The notes: generated by a model from the sequence alone, not told the origin. Counted from the stretch's first letter, positions 1 to 12,242 are shown. The stretch is DNA of 64,000 nucleotides from Balaenoptera acutorostrata (GCF_949987535.1 NC_080064.1:129732708-129796707), one strand, 5' to 3'. Numbers and translations are program-made.

Positions 1-2792
1 GAAATAGAAATGAAGAAAACAATAGCAAAGATCAATACAACTAAAAGTTGTTTCTTTGAGAAGAAAAACAAAATTGATACACCTTTAGCCAGACTCATCA
101 AGAAAAAAAGGGAGGGGATTCAAATCAATAAAATTAGAAATGAAAAAGGAGAAATTACAATTGACACTGCAGAAATACAAAGGATCATAAGAGACTACTA
201 CAAGCAAGTATATGCCAATAAAACGGACAACCTGAAATAAATGGACAAATTCGTAGAAAGGTATGACCTTCCAAGACAAAACCAGGAAGAAATAGAAAAT
301 ATAAACAGACCAAACACAAGTAATGAAATTGAAACTGCAATTAAAAATCTTCCAACAAACAAAAGTCCAGGACCAGTTGGCTTAACAGGTGAATTTTATC
401 AAACATTTAGAGAAAACCTAACACCCATCCTTCTCAAACTCTTCCAAAAAATTGCAGAGGGAGGAACACTCCCAAACTCATTCTATAAGGCCACAGTCAC
501 ACTGATACCAAAACCAGAGAAAGATACAACAAAAAAAAAAAAAAAGGAAGGAAGAAAATTAAGACCAATATCACTGATGAACAGAGACGCAAAAATTCTC
601 AACAAAATACTAGTAAACAGAATCCAGTAACACATTAAAAGGATCATACAGCATGATCAAGTGGGATTTATCCCAGGATGCAAGGATTCTTCAGTACACA
701 CTAATCAATCAATGTGATACACCGTGTTAACAAATTAAAGAATAAAAACCATATGATTATCTCAATAGATGTAGAAAAATATTTTCACAAAATTCAACAC
801 TGATTTATGATTAAAACTCTCCAGAAAGTGGGCATAGAGGGAACCTACCTCAACACAATAAATGTCATATATGACAAACCCACAGCAAACTTCATTATCA
901 ATGGTGAGAAACTGAAAGCATTTCCTCTAAAATCTGGAACAAGACAAGGTTGTCCACACTCACCACTATTATTCAACATAGTTTTGGAAGTTTTAGCTAC
1001 AGAAGTCAGAGAAGAAAAAGAAATAAAAGGAATCCAAATCAGAAATGAAGAAGCAAAGCTGTCACTGTTTGCAGATGACATGATACAATACATAGAAAAT
1101 CCTAAAGACGCCACCAGAAAACTACTAGAGCTAATGAATGAATTTGGTAAAGTTGCAGGATACAAAATTAATGCACAGAAATCACTTGCATCCCTATACA
1201 TTAATAACGAAAGTTAAGAAGGAGAAATTAAGGAAACAATCTCATTTACCATTGCAGTGAAAAGAATAAAATACCTAGGAATAAACCTATCTAAGGAGAC
1301 AAAAGACATGTACTCAGAAAACTATAAAACACTGATGAAAGAAACCAAAGATGACACAAACAGATGGAGAGATATACCACATTCTTGGATTGGAAGAATT
1401 AATATTGTGAAAATGACTATACAACCCAAAGCAATTCACAGATTCAATGCAATCCCTATCAAATTACCAATGGCATTTTTCACAGAATTAGAACAAAAAA
1501 TTTTACAATTTGTATGGAAACACAAAAGACCCAGAATAGCCAAAGCAATCTTGATAAAGAAAAATGAAGCAGGAGGAATCAGGCTCCCTGACTTCAGACT
1601 ATACTATAAAGCTACAGTAATCAAGAGAGTATGGTACTGGCACAAACACAGAAATATAGATCAATGGTACAGGATAGAAAGCCCAGAGATAAACCCATGC
1701 ACCTATGGTCACCTAATGTATGACAAAGGAGGCAAAAACATACAATGGAGAAGAAACAGTCTCTTCAAGAAGTGGTGATTGAAAACTGGACAGCTACATG
1801 TAAAAGAATGAAATTAGAACACTCCCTAACACCATACACAAAAATAAACTCTAAATGGATTAAAGGCCTTAATATAAGACCAGACACTATAAAATTCTTA
1901 GAGGAAAACATAGGAAAAACACACTTTGACATAAATCACAGCAAGATCTTTTTTGACCCATCTCCTAGAGTAATGGAAATAAGATCAAAAATAAACAAAT
2001 GGGACCTAATGAAACTTAAAAGCTTTTGCACAGCAAAGGAAACCATAAATAAGACGAAAAGACCACCCTCAGAATGGTAGAAAACATTTGCAAATGAAAC
2101 AACAGACAAAGGATTAATCTCCAAAATATACAAGCAGCTCATGCAGCTCAATATCAAAAAATGAAACAACCCAATCCAAAAATGGGCAGAAAACCTAAAT
2201 AGACATTTCTCCAAAGAAGACATACAGATGGTAAAGAGGCACATGAAAAGATGCTCAAAATCACTAATTATTAGAGAAATGCAAATCAAAACTACAATGA
2301 GGTATTACCTCACACCAGTCAGAATGGCCATCATCAAAAAATCTACAAGCAATAGATGCTGAAGAGGGTGTGGAGAAAAGGGAACCCTCCTGCACTGTTT
2401 GTGGGAATGTAAATTGATGCAGCCATTATGGAGAACATTATGGAGGTTCCTTAAAAAACTAAAAATAGAACTATCATATGACCCAGCAATCCCACTACTG
2501 GGCACATACCTTGAGAAAATCATAATTCAAAAAGACACATGTACAACCAATGTTCATTGCAGCACTATTTACAATAACCAGGACCTGGAACCAACCTAAA
2601 TGCCCACCAACAGATGAATGGATAAAGATGATGTGGCACATATATACAATGGAATATTACTCAGCCATAAAAAAGAATGAAATTGGGTCATTTGTAAAGA
2701 TGTGGCTGGACCTAGAGTCTGTCATACAGAGTGAGGTAAGTCAGAAAGAGAAAAACAAACATCATATATTAATGCATATATGTGGAATCTAG
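1..2792 (+). pseudogene. L1 ORF2 remnant (RT and C-terminal domains), multiply broken
   Basis: ORF2 encodes the L1 endonuclease/reverse transcriptase used for target-primed reverse transcription. Here the frame is open at 10-240 and 241-630, then moves to a second frame (807-1217, 1257-1778), a third (1745-2080, 2399-2599) and back (2550-2792). The RT fingers motif SPGP (Lys-Ser-Pro-Gly-Pro) is at about 360-375. The catalytic FADD box is intact at 1068-1079. A TGA replaces the Trp codon of the C-terminal cysteine motif at about 2360. The stop at 238-240 is followed at once by the ATG of the next segment, and another stop lies at 628-630. An A-run near 530-545 adds extra lysines. The C-terminal block MEYYSAIK is at about 2648-2671. 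It is clearly non-functional. Confidence 0.95.
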
Positions 2793-2996
2793 AAAATTAT
2801 ACAGGTGAACCTATTTGCAGGGCAGGAATAGAGATGTAGACATAGAGAACGGACGTGTGGACACAGTGGGGGAAGGTGAGTGTGGGATGAATTGGGAGAT
2901 TAGGATTGATATATATACACTACTATGTGTAAAGATAGCTAGCAGGAGCCTGCTGTATAACACAGGGAGCTCACATTGATCTGTGATGACCTGGAT

Positions 2997-3029
2997 GGGT
3001 GGAATGGGGGGGTGGGGTTGGGAGGGAGG
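2997..3029 (+). other. G-rich tract of L1 3' UTR, G-quadruplex candidate
   Basis: At least four runs of three or more G separated by short loops lie inside the L1 3' UTR. Polypurine G-rich tracts at this place are a known feature of mammalian L1 3' UTRs. The same feature is seen at 19367-19397 in a second copy, and is weaker at the window end. Confidence 0.7.
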
Positions 3030-3137
3030 TCCAAGAGGGAAGGGATATATGTATATATATAGCTGATTCACTTCATCATACAGCAGAAACTAACACAACA
3101 TTGTAAAACAATTATACTCCAATTTTTTTTAAAAAGG

Positions 3138-3720
3138 CTGGGAAGGAAGAGAAATTTAAAATATGGATTTCATTTTGATGAAAATATAAAAAGAGCATGT
3201 GACAAACCACTATTTCATTATTAAAAGATTTTGCTCCTCCTATTTAAAGAACATTAGTTTCAGAAAGTGGTTAGAGTACAAACAAACTGTCATCAGGTAT
3301 CACTCAACTTCAGCCAAACATGGCAGGATCCTTTGCTGCTCTGAGTTTTACTGTTAAGGTGTCTCTTCTACATTCTTGTATTTGTTCTCTTTGTTTTCCA
3401 TTCCATGATCATGTTCTGCCCTTGTCTCCAAGATTCCATTCCTAAAACCATTCAGTATAAAACAGTTTACCCCCCTCCACTCCTTTTTGTCTTGGACCTT
3501 TCTTTTTCTTTTGGTGTTGACTGCTGGAAGTCAAGATTCTAGGAAAGTTAATTGATTTCAGGAAACTGTGATGCATTTCTGTGAGGTTGTGGCAGGTAGG
3601 AGATAGAGAACTTTAGAGGAGTCAATGGATTAAGAGAAAGAAAAGGTCAGCATCTAAGTGCTTGAAAGAAATTGGCACAGGAAAAGAGTTGGGAGAAGCA
3701 AGGGTGATTGAGAGCCAGAA
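3138..3720. other. Unassigned sequence between L1 and MIR
   Basis: About 580 bases with no open frame of note and no repeat I can name. Sequence complexity is ordinary. Confidence 0.5.
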
Positions 3721-3721
3721 A

Positions 3722-3935
3722 GAGGAAACTTATTGAACATCTACTCATGTCATATGTCTTATTTACATGATCTCATTTTATCCTCATAAGTCTGGGAGAT
3801 AGGCATGTTATCCATATTTCACAGAGGAGGAAATGGCAACTCAGAAAAGTTAAGTGCTAAATATCACACTGGTTGTATATGTTGTTAGCAAGAGTCAATA
3901 CCAGCTCTGTCTTGCCTTTAAGGCCATGATCTTCC
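3722..3935 (-). mobile_element. MIR SINE (antisense)
   Basis: The reverse-strand MIR core is visible: the attgaacatctactcatg start, the cacagaggaggaaatggcaa block (reverse of the MIR 'cctcatctgtaaaatg' segment) and the caataccagctctg region. It is old and diverged. Confidence 0.75.
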
Positions 3936-4399
3936 TAAAATTACACTCACTCCCAAAGAAGAATAGAAAGGGAATATGGGTCATGGAGAAATAATGGATT
4001 CTAAGATATCAATTCCTGCAAAGTCATAAAACTGGCACTTCTTCAAAGATACATTAAGAGCTCCACAGAATTATCTTTAACTTCTACCATTTTTCCTTGA
4101 AAAATAATGATAACAGGGTTATCCAGACTGTACAAATGGCAAAATTGGGCACATTTTAAGTAAAACCTGCTTGGGTATCCAGGATATAGGATTATTTTAA
4201 TTCCATAAGATTTCATTTCCAGAATGGTCATAGTCTGGAAAAAAGAGAGGAAAAGTAGGAAGTAGGGTGTACATATATGGGCTATAGCTCCTGGGAGATA
4301 TTGTGCTGAAAAAGAATTTAAACCGTGGCAGCTCTTATTAATTTTATCTGAAATGCCCTCCCTAATCTTCCTCATCTGCCTGGAGAACTCCTATTGATA

Positions 4400-6130
4400 C
4401 TGAAAAGCCCCACTCAGCTATTACCCGCTCCATGCCTCATAGTTAATCAATCCCTTCTCTATATCATTTCTTTATCTCTTCCATTGTGGCTCATGCAGTG
4501 CAGCTATGTCATTCTCCACGCTTTTCACCTATGGAGTCTTCTTACCTCCTGATACAAGAATGTCATCCCAGTCATTGATATCTTACAATCTCTTCAGAAG
4601 TCCTACATCATCCTATGTGTATTTCATGTCCATAGGGAAAATCCAGTGCATCCCTAATCTGAACAGCATCTCTTTCTGACCACAATCCTTCCAGCTTTCT
4701 CTTTTTAATACACATTCTTCTACCTCAATGAGCCCTCTGATCCTTGCTTAGATTCTGTGATCTAAAACTCTCACTACTCTTTGGTTAATAGTCTCAACTC
4801 CCAGGCCAATTTATGAATCCATTGCACCTGCCCTGAAAATCATACCACTGGATCAATCCAATCACTCATCACCTCTTTTCTTTTGTAACTCTCTCCTCCT
4901 TGGCTTTTTATACATGATTTCCTCATACCTCTCTGCCTACTTCTTCTCAATTCCCATTACAGGCTTCTAACTATCCCTTAAATACTGCCATTCCCCAAAG
5001 TTCCATGCTTAAACTCTATTAACATAGTGCACATTTCTCTTCAGTGCTCATTCACATCCATGGCTTCAGGCCCTTTCTGTATACTGATGATCTTCTAAAC
5101 TAGACCTTCAACTTGGATTCCTCTTCTACTCTATAGAGCTATGCATCCAACTTTCTACTGTACATCCCCACGTGAATGCCCAATATATGCTTTAAATCCA
5201 ATACATTCAAAACTGTTCACCATTATCCCCTCACCACACCTCAGTGAATGACATCATCATCTACTCATTTGCCCAAGTTAGAAATCTGGAACTTGTTTTG
5301 GATTCCTCCCTTTCCCTTGTCTTATTAAATTCAACATCCAAGTTCTACCTGCTTAGCATATCCTGTATCCCTCTCCTTCTCTCCACTCTCTCACTCCCAC
5401 TGTCATGCCTAAGTTACTAGAACAGACTCTTAAATAGTCTCTCTACATATAATCCTGCCTTCTCTACCACACCACCAATCTATATCTGATACCATCATCC
5501 TGAATTACAAATTGAATAACGTGACTCTCTGCTTGTCTTCAAAATCCTTCAATACAGCTACTAGAGGAGTTCGATTACTTTTTAATTATTGAAGGACAAT
5601 TAGAGAAAATAAAAAACAGAAGGGTCAACATGGTTAGAATGTAGCACTGAAGAATAAAATCCAAACTCCTTCGACAAAACACGGGACCTTTTTGAGCTGA
5701 CAATCTTTCCAATCACATCTCTTCCCACTTAGCCCCCATATCTATGCCCCAGCCTTGCTGAACTATTTGTAATTGCAGCAGGGTTCCCCATGCCATCTTC
5801 TCTCCATGCTAGTGTTCAGGTTGTTCCCTCTACCTAAACGCCTTGTTATCTCCTGCTCATTTTTCAAGTCTCACTTTGTTCATCACCTTCCAGAAAACTG
5901 ATTAGTTTTCTCAAGGCTAAGTGATACCACAGGAGCCACACACATTTTTATGACAGCATACATCATATTGTGTAATATTTTTCTGTTCATTTGTCTGTAT
6001 CCCTAACTAGGTACTAAGTTCCTTAAGCAAATATCTTAGGCCTTACAGCTTATATCTCACTCATCTTTGAATCCCTAGCATCTAGCTTTGTACCTGGTTC
6101 ATAAAGACCTTGCAAAAAGTGGGAAAAAAA
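4400..6130 (+). mobile_element. Decayed LINE-2-like stretch (sense)
   Basis: Long pyrimidine-rich sequence with L2 3'-region hallmarks in order. About 5640-5720 has an 'aaactccttcgac...tgagctgac' block, about 5820-5890 a 'gttccctctacc...ctcctgctcatttttcaag' block, and about 6000-6100 the tail 'actaagttccttaagcaaatatct...ctagcatctagctttgtacctggttca'. The part before 5560 is less certain. Several L2 fragments or an interruption near 5570-5640 are possible. No coding capacity remains. Confidence 0.6.
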
Positions 6131-6202
6131 GAAAGAATAAATGAACTATTCAAAACATTTTTATTTCTGTTCTTGGTATTTATTGCTTTATTACAAAGCA
6201 TC

Positions 6203-6515
6203 CTAACATTTAGTCACAGATGTAGAAAACCAACTTACGGTTACCAGGGGATAGGGCAGGGGATAAATTGGGAGATTGGGATTGACATATACATACTACT
6301 ACACATAAAATAGATAACTAATAAGAACCTGCTGTATAGCACAGGAAACTCTACTCAATACTCTGTAATGGCATATATGGGAAAAGTGTCTAAAAAAAAA
6401 AGAGAGTGGATATATGTATATGTATAACTGATTCACTTTGCTGTACACCTGAAACTAACATAACAGTATAAATGAACTATACTCCAATAAAAATTTAAAA
6501 ATAAAATAAAATTTA
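6203..6515 (+). mobile_element. Short 5'-truncated L1 (3' UTR only)
   Basis: Only the 3' UTR of an older artiodactyl-type L1 is present. It includes the 'gggattgacatatacatactacta' block, 'aagaacctgctgtatagcac', the internal A-run near 6392-6401, 'ctgattcactttgctgtacacctgaaactaaca' and the final 'tatactccaataaaaa' tail. It is a separate insertion from the L1 at the window start. Confidence 0.85.
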
Positions 6516-7010
6516 GCAGCTTAAAACAATTAATTATTATCTCTATGGTTCTATAGGTTGACTGGCTCAACTGGATGATTCTTGCTCAGGGCCTCCCATG
6601 CTGGTACATGGTAGCTGGGGCTGGAGTCATCTGAAGGCTCAAATGGGCTCAACAACCAAGATACCTGAATCACATGGCCAGCTATTGGTAGGAAGTTCAG
6701 CTAAAACACTGTCTTCTGAAGCTTCCATATGTGGTCTTTCAATGTGGCTTGGACCTTTCACAGTATGGCAGGTGGGTTCCAAGAGCATCCCAAGAAGAGT
6801 ATTCCATGATACCCAGGTGTAAGGTGTAGGAATTTTTATGACCTTGGAAATGCTGTGATTTTATTTCTAACTTAGTCTATTGGTCAAATAAGAACTTAAG
6901 GTCAAGCCCAAATTCAAGGGAGGGCAAATTTGACTATCTTCTGATGTGGAAGTGGCACATAGGGGCAGAGAAGGAAAGAACTGATGATGGCCATCTTTAG
7001 AAGTAGCTTA
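6516..7010 (-). mobile_element. Ancient LTR-like interspersed repeat, probably MaLR
   Basis: Read on the reverse strand, the end at about 6516-6560 resembles the 3' end of MaLR LTRs (an 'ataataattaattgttttaagc' style terminus). The body (6590-6810, 6890-6990) is a common mammalian repeat that I recognise but cannot name with confidence. Confidence 0.4.
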
Positions 7011-7061
7011 ACATGATTTAGAATGAAAAACAACTTTAAATAATACATTAAAATGTGTTCC

Positions 7062-7364
7062 GGGGCTTCCCTGGTGGCGCAGTGGTTGAGAATCTGCCTG
7101 CTAATGCAGGAGACACGGGTTCGAGCCCTGGTCTGGGAAGATCCCACATGCCACGGAGCAGCTGGGCCCGTGAGCCACAGCTGCTGAGCCTGCGCGTCTG
7201 GAGCCTGTGCCCCGCAGCGGGAGGGGCCGCGATAGTGAAAGGCCCACGCACCGCGATGAAGAGCGGTCCCCGCACCGCGATGAAGAGTGGCCCCCACTTG
7301 CCGCAACTAGAGAAAGCCCTCGCACGAACCGAAGACCCAGCACAGCCAAAAATAAAATAAAAAA
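7062..7364 (+). mobile_element. CHR-type tRNA-derived SINE
   Basis: Full-length SINE. It has the ggcttccctggtggcgcag head with A box, a B box GGTTCGAGCCC at 7118-7128, the GC-rich body with ccgcgatagtg, and an A-rich aaaataaaat tail. It is bracketed by a perfect 13-bp target-site duplication TAAAATGTGTTCC (7049-7061 and 7365-7377), which shows L1-mediated insertion. An internal 24-bp unit is duplicated in tandem (7248-7271 and 7272-7295). Open frames inside it on either strand are by-products of its GC-rich body. Confidence 0.97.
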
Positions 7365-7377
7365 TAAAATGTGTTCC

Positions 7378-9408
7378 TTTCTAAAACCTATATTTTTCTT
7401 CAATTTGGTCATTTCACTCTTGAGAAGTATTTCCACTTGTGGGGTAAACAGGACTATGTGAAAAGATAACTATTAATGAAGTACCTAGCACTTCACTAGT
7501 TCTATAAAAAGTTTGAACCTGAAGGCTAAAATAAGATTAGGGAATGATTTGTATGTCTCCATTATCATTTCATCCTTAAGTGGCCCTTACAACATGAATA
7601 TTTGAGAAGTGATATTGTAAGCTATTCAGTTCTCAAGTTTTCTCTTTAATTCCTTTGACTTTACAATTCTGGCATTTTGATCTATAAGATTTACTTCAGA
7701 AAACAAGTTTCTTTCACAATGTTAATTCCTGGAGAACAAGACTCTTTTTTTTTTTTTTTTTAACTTAAAGTTACCTTCTCTATTGTTAAGAGGTGAATGA
7801 GTATCTATTGACTATGATGCAACAAAATAACAGTATTTAAACAGTGATAGAATTCTGTATTCAATAGTACTTATTTTTCATTTAAGGATGAACTTTTTAG
7901 TAGTCATTGAAGTCTGCTCCTGGTATGGAACATGACTACTGTTTGTACTTTTAGAGTCATGGCTTAGGATGGGAAGTAAAGAATCCGTTATCCCTTGTAT
8001 GAGAGCATACGAACACCTTGATCTAGGGTTGGATTAGGTTAGACTGTATTGCAATTTTAAAAGGGAAGAATATAATACTTAAAACAGCCATGATTGCTTT
8101 CTAAAAGAAGTGACATAATTTAATATCAATAATTCTTTATAATGCTCCCTTTCCTTTATGGGTACTAGAGAAGAGAAGAAGCAAAATAGAAAATTTCAGT
8201 CTCTACAGTTTTGGGTACCACTGAAGTGTGAGGCAGGAGTAGCTAGTGGTGGCTGGGCAGACACACTGTAGAGTCCATGGATAGGAGAGCATGGAGCAGA
8301 GATGGAGAAGATGGAGGGCTCCACTTAATTAAAGGAAGAAAAGGCTCCCTCACTGCTGTGATGTGCCCCAGAGTCTGGCCAGTGTTTATTCATCCTTCAT
8401 GCTTCATTTCACCCCTTACTTTCTACAATTCTGTTAAGCTTCTCTCTTCTGTGTTAATAGGGTGGGGGCCTGAAAGAGGGAGAAGTAGCATATTTACAGA
8501 GAGAGAAGGACATGTGACGGACAGTGTAAAACCCCTCCATCATCTCAAACTTTCGATAAAGTCCACTATACAAACAAATGTCTTGTGTGCATGAAGTTTT
8601 CAGGGGCGAAAGGGGTCATGTCCCACAGCTTGGGCAATATGATGCAGGAACATTATGTATGGAACAGCAAGATGCAGCCAGAAGTGATGAGAGGGAATGT
8701 AAGTGTCATCCTAACCACCCCCCTCCTCCCTTTTCCTTCCTCCCCAGACAATTCTTTTGGAAGGATTGGGAGGGACTGAAGGCTGTCACTGCTTATAGAT
8801 TAAGACTGGAAGCAAACTCATTGAATCTTAATGGCCAGGGTAACTCAGCTGACATGTGGTCTACATGATTACTTATTTAGGTCTAACTCTCTTAGACTCT
8901 GCATTCCTTAAAGGCAGAGATTTGGAAATCATTTGTCTCGAATTCCCCATGCCTTGCTTGCTAAAATGTATACACACGCCATGCTAAGTTTTGTTGTGGT
9001 TGAAAGAAGAAGGGAAGGAGGGGAGAACTTCATGATTCTTTGAATAACTAAAGAGTTTGGGCTCCAAAGACCAATTCTTAAGCTCTAAAATACTACTTTA
9101 GCATCTTATATGAGGGAAACATCTGTGAGAAAACTTTCCCTAAGTTACTGATGACAAATCTTGATTTTTAAATAGGCAAAAAAAAAAAAAAAAAAGTCTG
9201 GAAGTTCTCCTTAGCTAGTCAAATTCAAAAGGCATAGATTATGCATGAATATTAACTGGCCTAGAGTTAGAAGAAATCAGCTATGACAAAAATAAGAATG
9301 TTAACATTAACAAAGACTCCAAACTAAAGCCCATAGAGTCTACATAATACTTATTTACTGCTGTTTCCATAGGGAGATCATTCTTGTGATATTGGAGTAG
9401 TTTGAAAA
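7378..9408. other. Low-repeat region, no gene seen
   Basis: Mostly unique-looking AT-rich sequence. A T17 run is at 7745-7761 and an A18 run at 9178-9195. A short splice-site-bounded open segment at 8604-8698 is discussed as a weak finding. I can name no repeat here with confidence. Confidence 0.5.
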
Positions 9409-9419
9409 AAATACTATTT

Positions 9420-9756
9420 GAACTTCCCTGGTGGTACAGTGGTTACGAATCCACCTGCCAATGCAGGGGACATGGGTTTCAGCCCTGGTCCAGGAAGATC
9501 CCACATGCCGCTGAGCAACTAAGCCTGTGCACCACAACTACTGAGCCTGCGCTCTAGAGCCTGCAAGCCACAACCACTGAGCCCGCGTGCCACAACTACT
9601 GAAACCCACGCACCTAGAGCCCGTGCTCCACACGGCGCAAGCCCGTGCCTGCGCATAGCAGCGAAGAGAAGCCCCCACTCGCCGCAACTAGAGAAAGCCT
9701 GTGCACAGCAATGAAGGCCCAATGCAGCCAAAAATAAATAAATAAATTTAAAGAAG
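9420..9756 (+). mobile_element. CHR-type tRNA-derived SINE (older variant)
   Basis: tRNA-derived head at 9420, with 'acttccctggtggtacag'. The B-box region is mutated (gggtttcagccc). The body has repeated 'ccacaactactga' units, and the tail is aaaataaataaataaat. An 11-bp duplication AAATACTATTT flanks it (9409-9419 and 9757-9767). Confidence 0.95.
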
Positions 9757-9767
9757 AAATACTATTT

Positions 9768-11050
9768 TACATGCAAATTATTTTATGACTGGTACGTGTG
9801 AACAGGCAGAGGAAGGTGTTGGTGTTGTACTTGGACCTATCCACAGTGAAGCTATTAGAGTCCTATTTTTTGTCATTATCCTCAGTTGATGAATGACATG
9901 ACCCCAATGGGATGCCATATACTCAGGAGCACTGTAAAGTGCTTCTAGACTTGAAAATGGTCCCACACATCTCATTCAACTGGACAGCTTGTACTTTAAG
10001 CTCAAAGAGTTTAAGAAGGAGAACATGGCTTCCTTGTAATGAATTGATAGAGGCAGCTGATGCCAATAAAATCCAAGATCCAACTTCCACATGAAACTTT
10101 TAATAGCACTATTTTCTGTGGAGACCATAATGCCAACGAACTGGTCAAAGGCAAACACATTCCTGTGAAGGTATCAAAGTTACCCTCTTCAGAGTGGTGT
10201 CTGTAAAATCAGTTTGAAAAAAGCAAGTTTATAAGAAATTTGGTTATTACCTTTATTGTCAGTGAACCAAAGTCACTCACATAAAGAAATGGAATTGAAA
10301 AAATTTTAATCTGTCTACTGTGACTCATCTACCTAACTCTGCATTTCTTTAGAGCCTAGAAATTCTGGGTTTAATTCAGAAGGCCTCTGTATCTGAGTTG
10401 CCTGTGCTAAATTAAATTATTCATTTTTCTCAGTTGCTCTACGTTCTTTATCTCATTTTACCCTATTAGCCCCCAACTCTTCTCTATTTATCTGGGTCCT
10501 ATTCAACCTTCAAAGAAGGTTCAGTCTTCCAGTTACCTCTACAGAATGACCTTTAACCTTCTCCAACATCTTTACCATTGAGGGATTATTCCCCCCTCTG
10601 CCTCCTAGTAACCACAACCACTCATGCAACTCATTAGTCACTGGGCAGGAGGTACCTTGTAGCATATGGTTCTCACCTTAAACTTAGGAGATGACCACTG
10701 CTCAACTCACTCTAAGGCCATGCCCACTGGGACTGGGAGAATCTGATTACAGTATGGAAGCAAAAAATCCCAAAGTGTCTGTACCTTCTGTGCTACCAAA
10801 CCCACTCTGTTTTTCTGGCATGTTGCTAGAAAATAAACTTAGTCTGGCAAACTGCCAACCCCTTGTCTCGGGAGAAGATAAATGAGGGTTTCAGCTACCC
10901 ATCTTTCGTCATTTCTGGTTTTTGTTAAACTCATTATTACACATAACCAAAATTAAGCTCTTAAAAGGCTAGTGTACTTAACATAACTGTTCTTAAGCCT
11001 GAATTGTTTTACCATTAACAAGAGTCATATAAGAAGACTCAATTTAGACC
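9768..11050. other. Low-repeat region, no gene seen
   Basis: No coding region or named repeat could be supported. Open frames of about 60 codons occur on both strands near 9780-10160, without start context, splice context or recognisable protein. Confidence 0.5.
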
Positions 11051-11054
11051 ACGA

Positions 11055-11240
11055 GATCCTAGAGCTTGAAGGGAAGTTAGAGATTTATGTTTCCAAATCT
11101 TTGTTTTCATACAAGAGGAAATCAGGGTTCAGAAAGAGTTTAGAATTTACCCCAGATCCCAAAGGGATATGGTGGTGGAACCAGGACCCAGATGCCGGGG
11201 TCCTATTTCTAGTCTACCATACTCCCTTTATACCTTTCTG
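11055..11240 (-). mobile_element. Ancient MIR/L3-like repeat (antisense)
   Basis: It follows the pattern 'agagcttgaagggaagttagagat', then 'caagaggaaatcagggttcagaaag' and 'ggtggaaccaggacccag'. This is the widespread old mammalian repeat whose sense form ends near 'aaggtcccttcc'. The exact subfamily is unknown. Confidence 0.5.
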
Positions 11241-11424
11241 CCTCTTCTCAACTAGAGAATTCCTCTGACAAATAGATTTCCATTCTTCTATTTTAAGAGA
11301 GGATTGTCACGGTTGAAAAGATCTTGAAATTACTCATATCACTTCCTAAGAAATCATTCCTGTTTTCTTTGCTCCACCAGAGGTCCTGACAAGGATCATA
11401 AAGGAATCCTGGAAGTAATACGAT

Positions 11425-11560
11425 GAAGTGGAGAACACAGACTCTGGAGTCACACAACACTGTGCAGCTCTGCACAGTCCTCTTCAGGGTCAAATGGATT
11501 AAATGTGATAATGCAAAGGGCCTTCAACACACTGTAGGTCCATAAATGATAGTTTGCCTT
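11425..11560 (+). mobile_element. MIR fragment (sense), internally deleted
   Basis: 'gaacacagactctggagtcacac' is the MIR 5' region. The middle is missing, and 'aaatggattaaatgtgataatgcaaagggcc' then matches the MIR 3' region. Confidence 0.6.
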
Positions 11561-12148
11561 CCCTTCCCCAACACCAGAAACCGATTGTGACAATCAGGTG
11601 AGAAAACCAGCAGGACACCACACTGCTAGAACTGAAAAATAATAACGATGGTTAAAATAAAATGTTCTGTTTTTAAATAAATGTGCATGAACAATAATAT
11701 AAAAAATTGAAAAATCTAGCTTGGAGACTTGTTTATTCTCTTTGAGCACTAGTCTTTTGCTTATTACACTGTAAATTGAGAATGGGTAAATATTTCACCA
11801 AGGACACAGCTGTATCTGCCGAGTATACATTTTCTAATGCTTGAGTTTCCATTAGAGTTTCCATTTCTCGACTTAGTGCCTAAGAGAGCAGCTTGACTAA
11901 TACATTATATCATTTGTGAGTTCACTTTTTAAAGATGAGATTGAAAGATGGAAAATGAGATTTAGAAGCTAAGAGAATGAAGAGACTTAGAGCAAGAAAT
12001 CTGTGACTCTGTAGCTCTAGATTATCCTGATGTATTAAATTGACAATTTTTCAAATTTCTAAACTACCTTCTTCTTTGCTCTTCACTGACAAGAAAATCA
12101 TTTCTACAGGAAAACTTTAAAATATTGGTTCTTCATTTGTATATTAAT
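11561..12148. other. Unassigned AT-rich sequence
   Basis: Nothing recognisable. There are no long open frames. Confidence 0.5.
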
Positions 12149-12150
12149 TA

Positions 12151-12242
12151 TTGGGTTGGCAAAAAATTTTGTTCAGGTTTTTCCATAAGAAAAAATGTTA
12201 CATCTTATGGAAAACCCCAAATGAACTTTTTCGCCAACCCAA
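12151..12242. mobile_element. Mariner-type MITE (palindromic, 92 bp)
   Basis: Terminal inverted repeats TTGGGTTGGC...GCCAACCCAA are flanked by TA on both sides (12149-12150 and 12243-12244), the mariner target duplication. The whole element is nearly one long inverted repeat around about 12197. This is the short internally deleted mariner form common in cetartiodactyl genomes. Confidence 0.9.

Larger units (their letters stand above)
1..3137 (+). mobile_element. L1 retrotransposon (LINE-1), 3' half, cut by window start
   Basis: Sense-strand L1 entering the window near the end of the ORF2 endonuclease region. It runs through reverse transcriptase, the C-terminal domain and the 3' UTR, and ends at an A/T-rich tail near 3120-3137. 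The 3' UTR (2793-3120) has the artiodactyl/whale-type pattern: a G-rich tract at 2997-3029, an ATATATGTATATATATA stretch, then the gattcactt and attatactcc blocks before the tail. Many stops and frame changes show an old dead copy. The 5' part and its target-site duplication lie outside the window. Confidence 0.97.

Noticed and set aside
7062..7140. Possible tRNA gene with A and B boxes
   Set aside because: The boxes are part of the SINE head. There is no cloverleaf, it is continuous with the SINE body, and it has A-rich tail and target duplications.
6914..7461. Overlapping open frames of 75-130 codons on both strands
   Set aside because: They fall in a GC-rich tRNA-derived SINE. The same peptides recur at 38976-39370 and 57448-57738, so they are by-products of the repeat.
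9778..10158. Opposed 60-65 codon frames suggesting a processed pseudogene
   Set aside because: No protein could be recognised in any frame, and no A-tail or target duplication was found.
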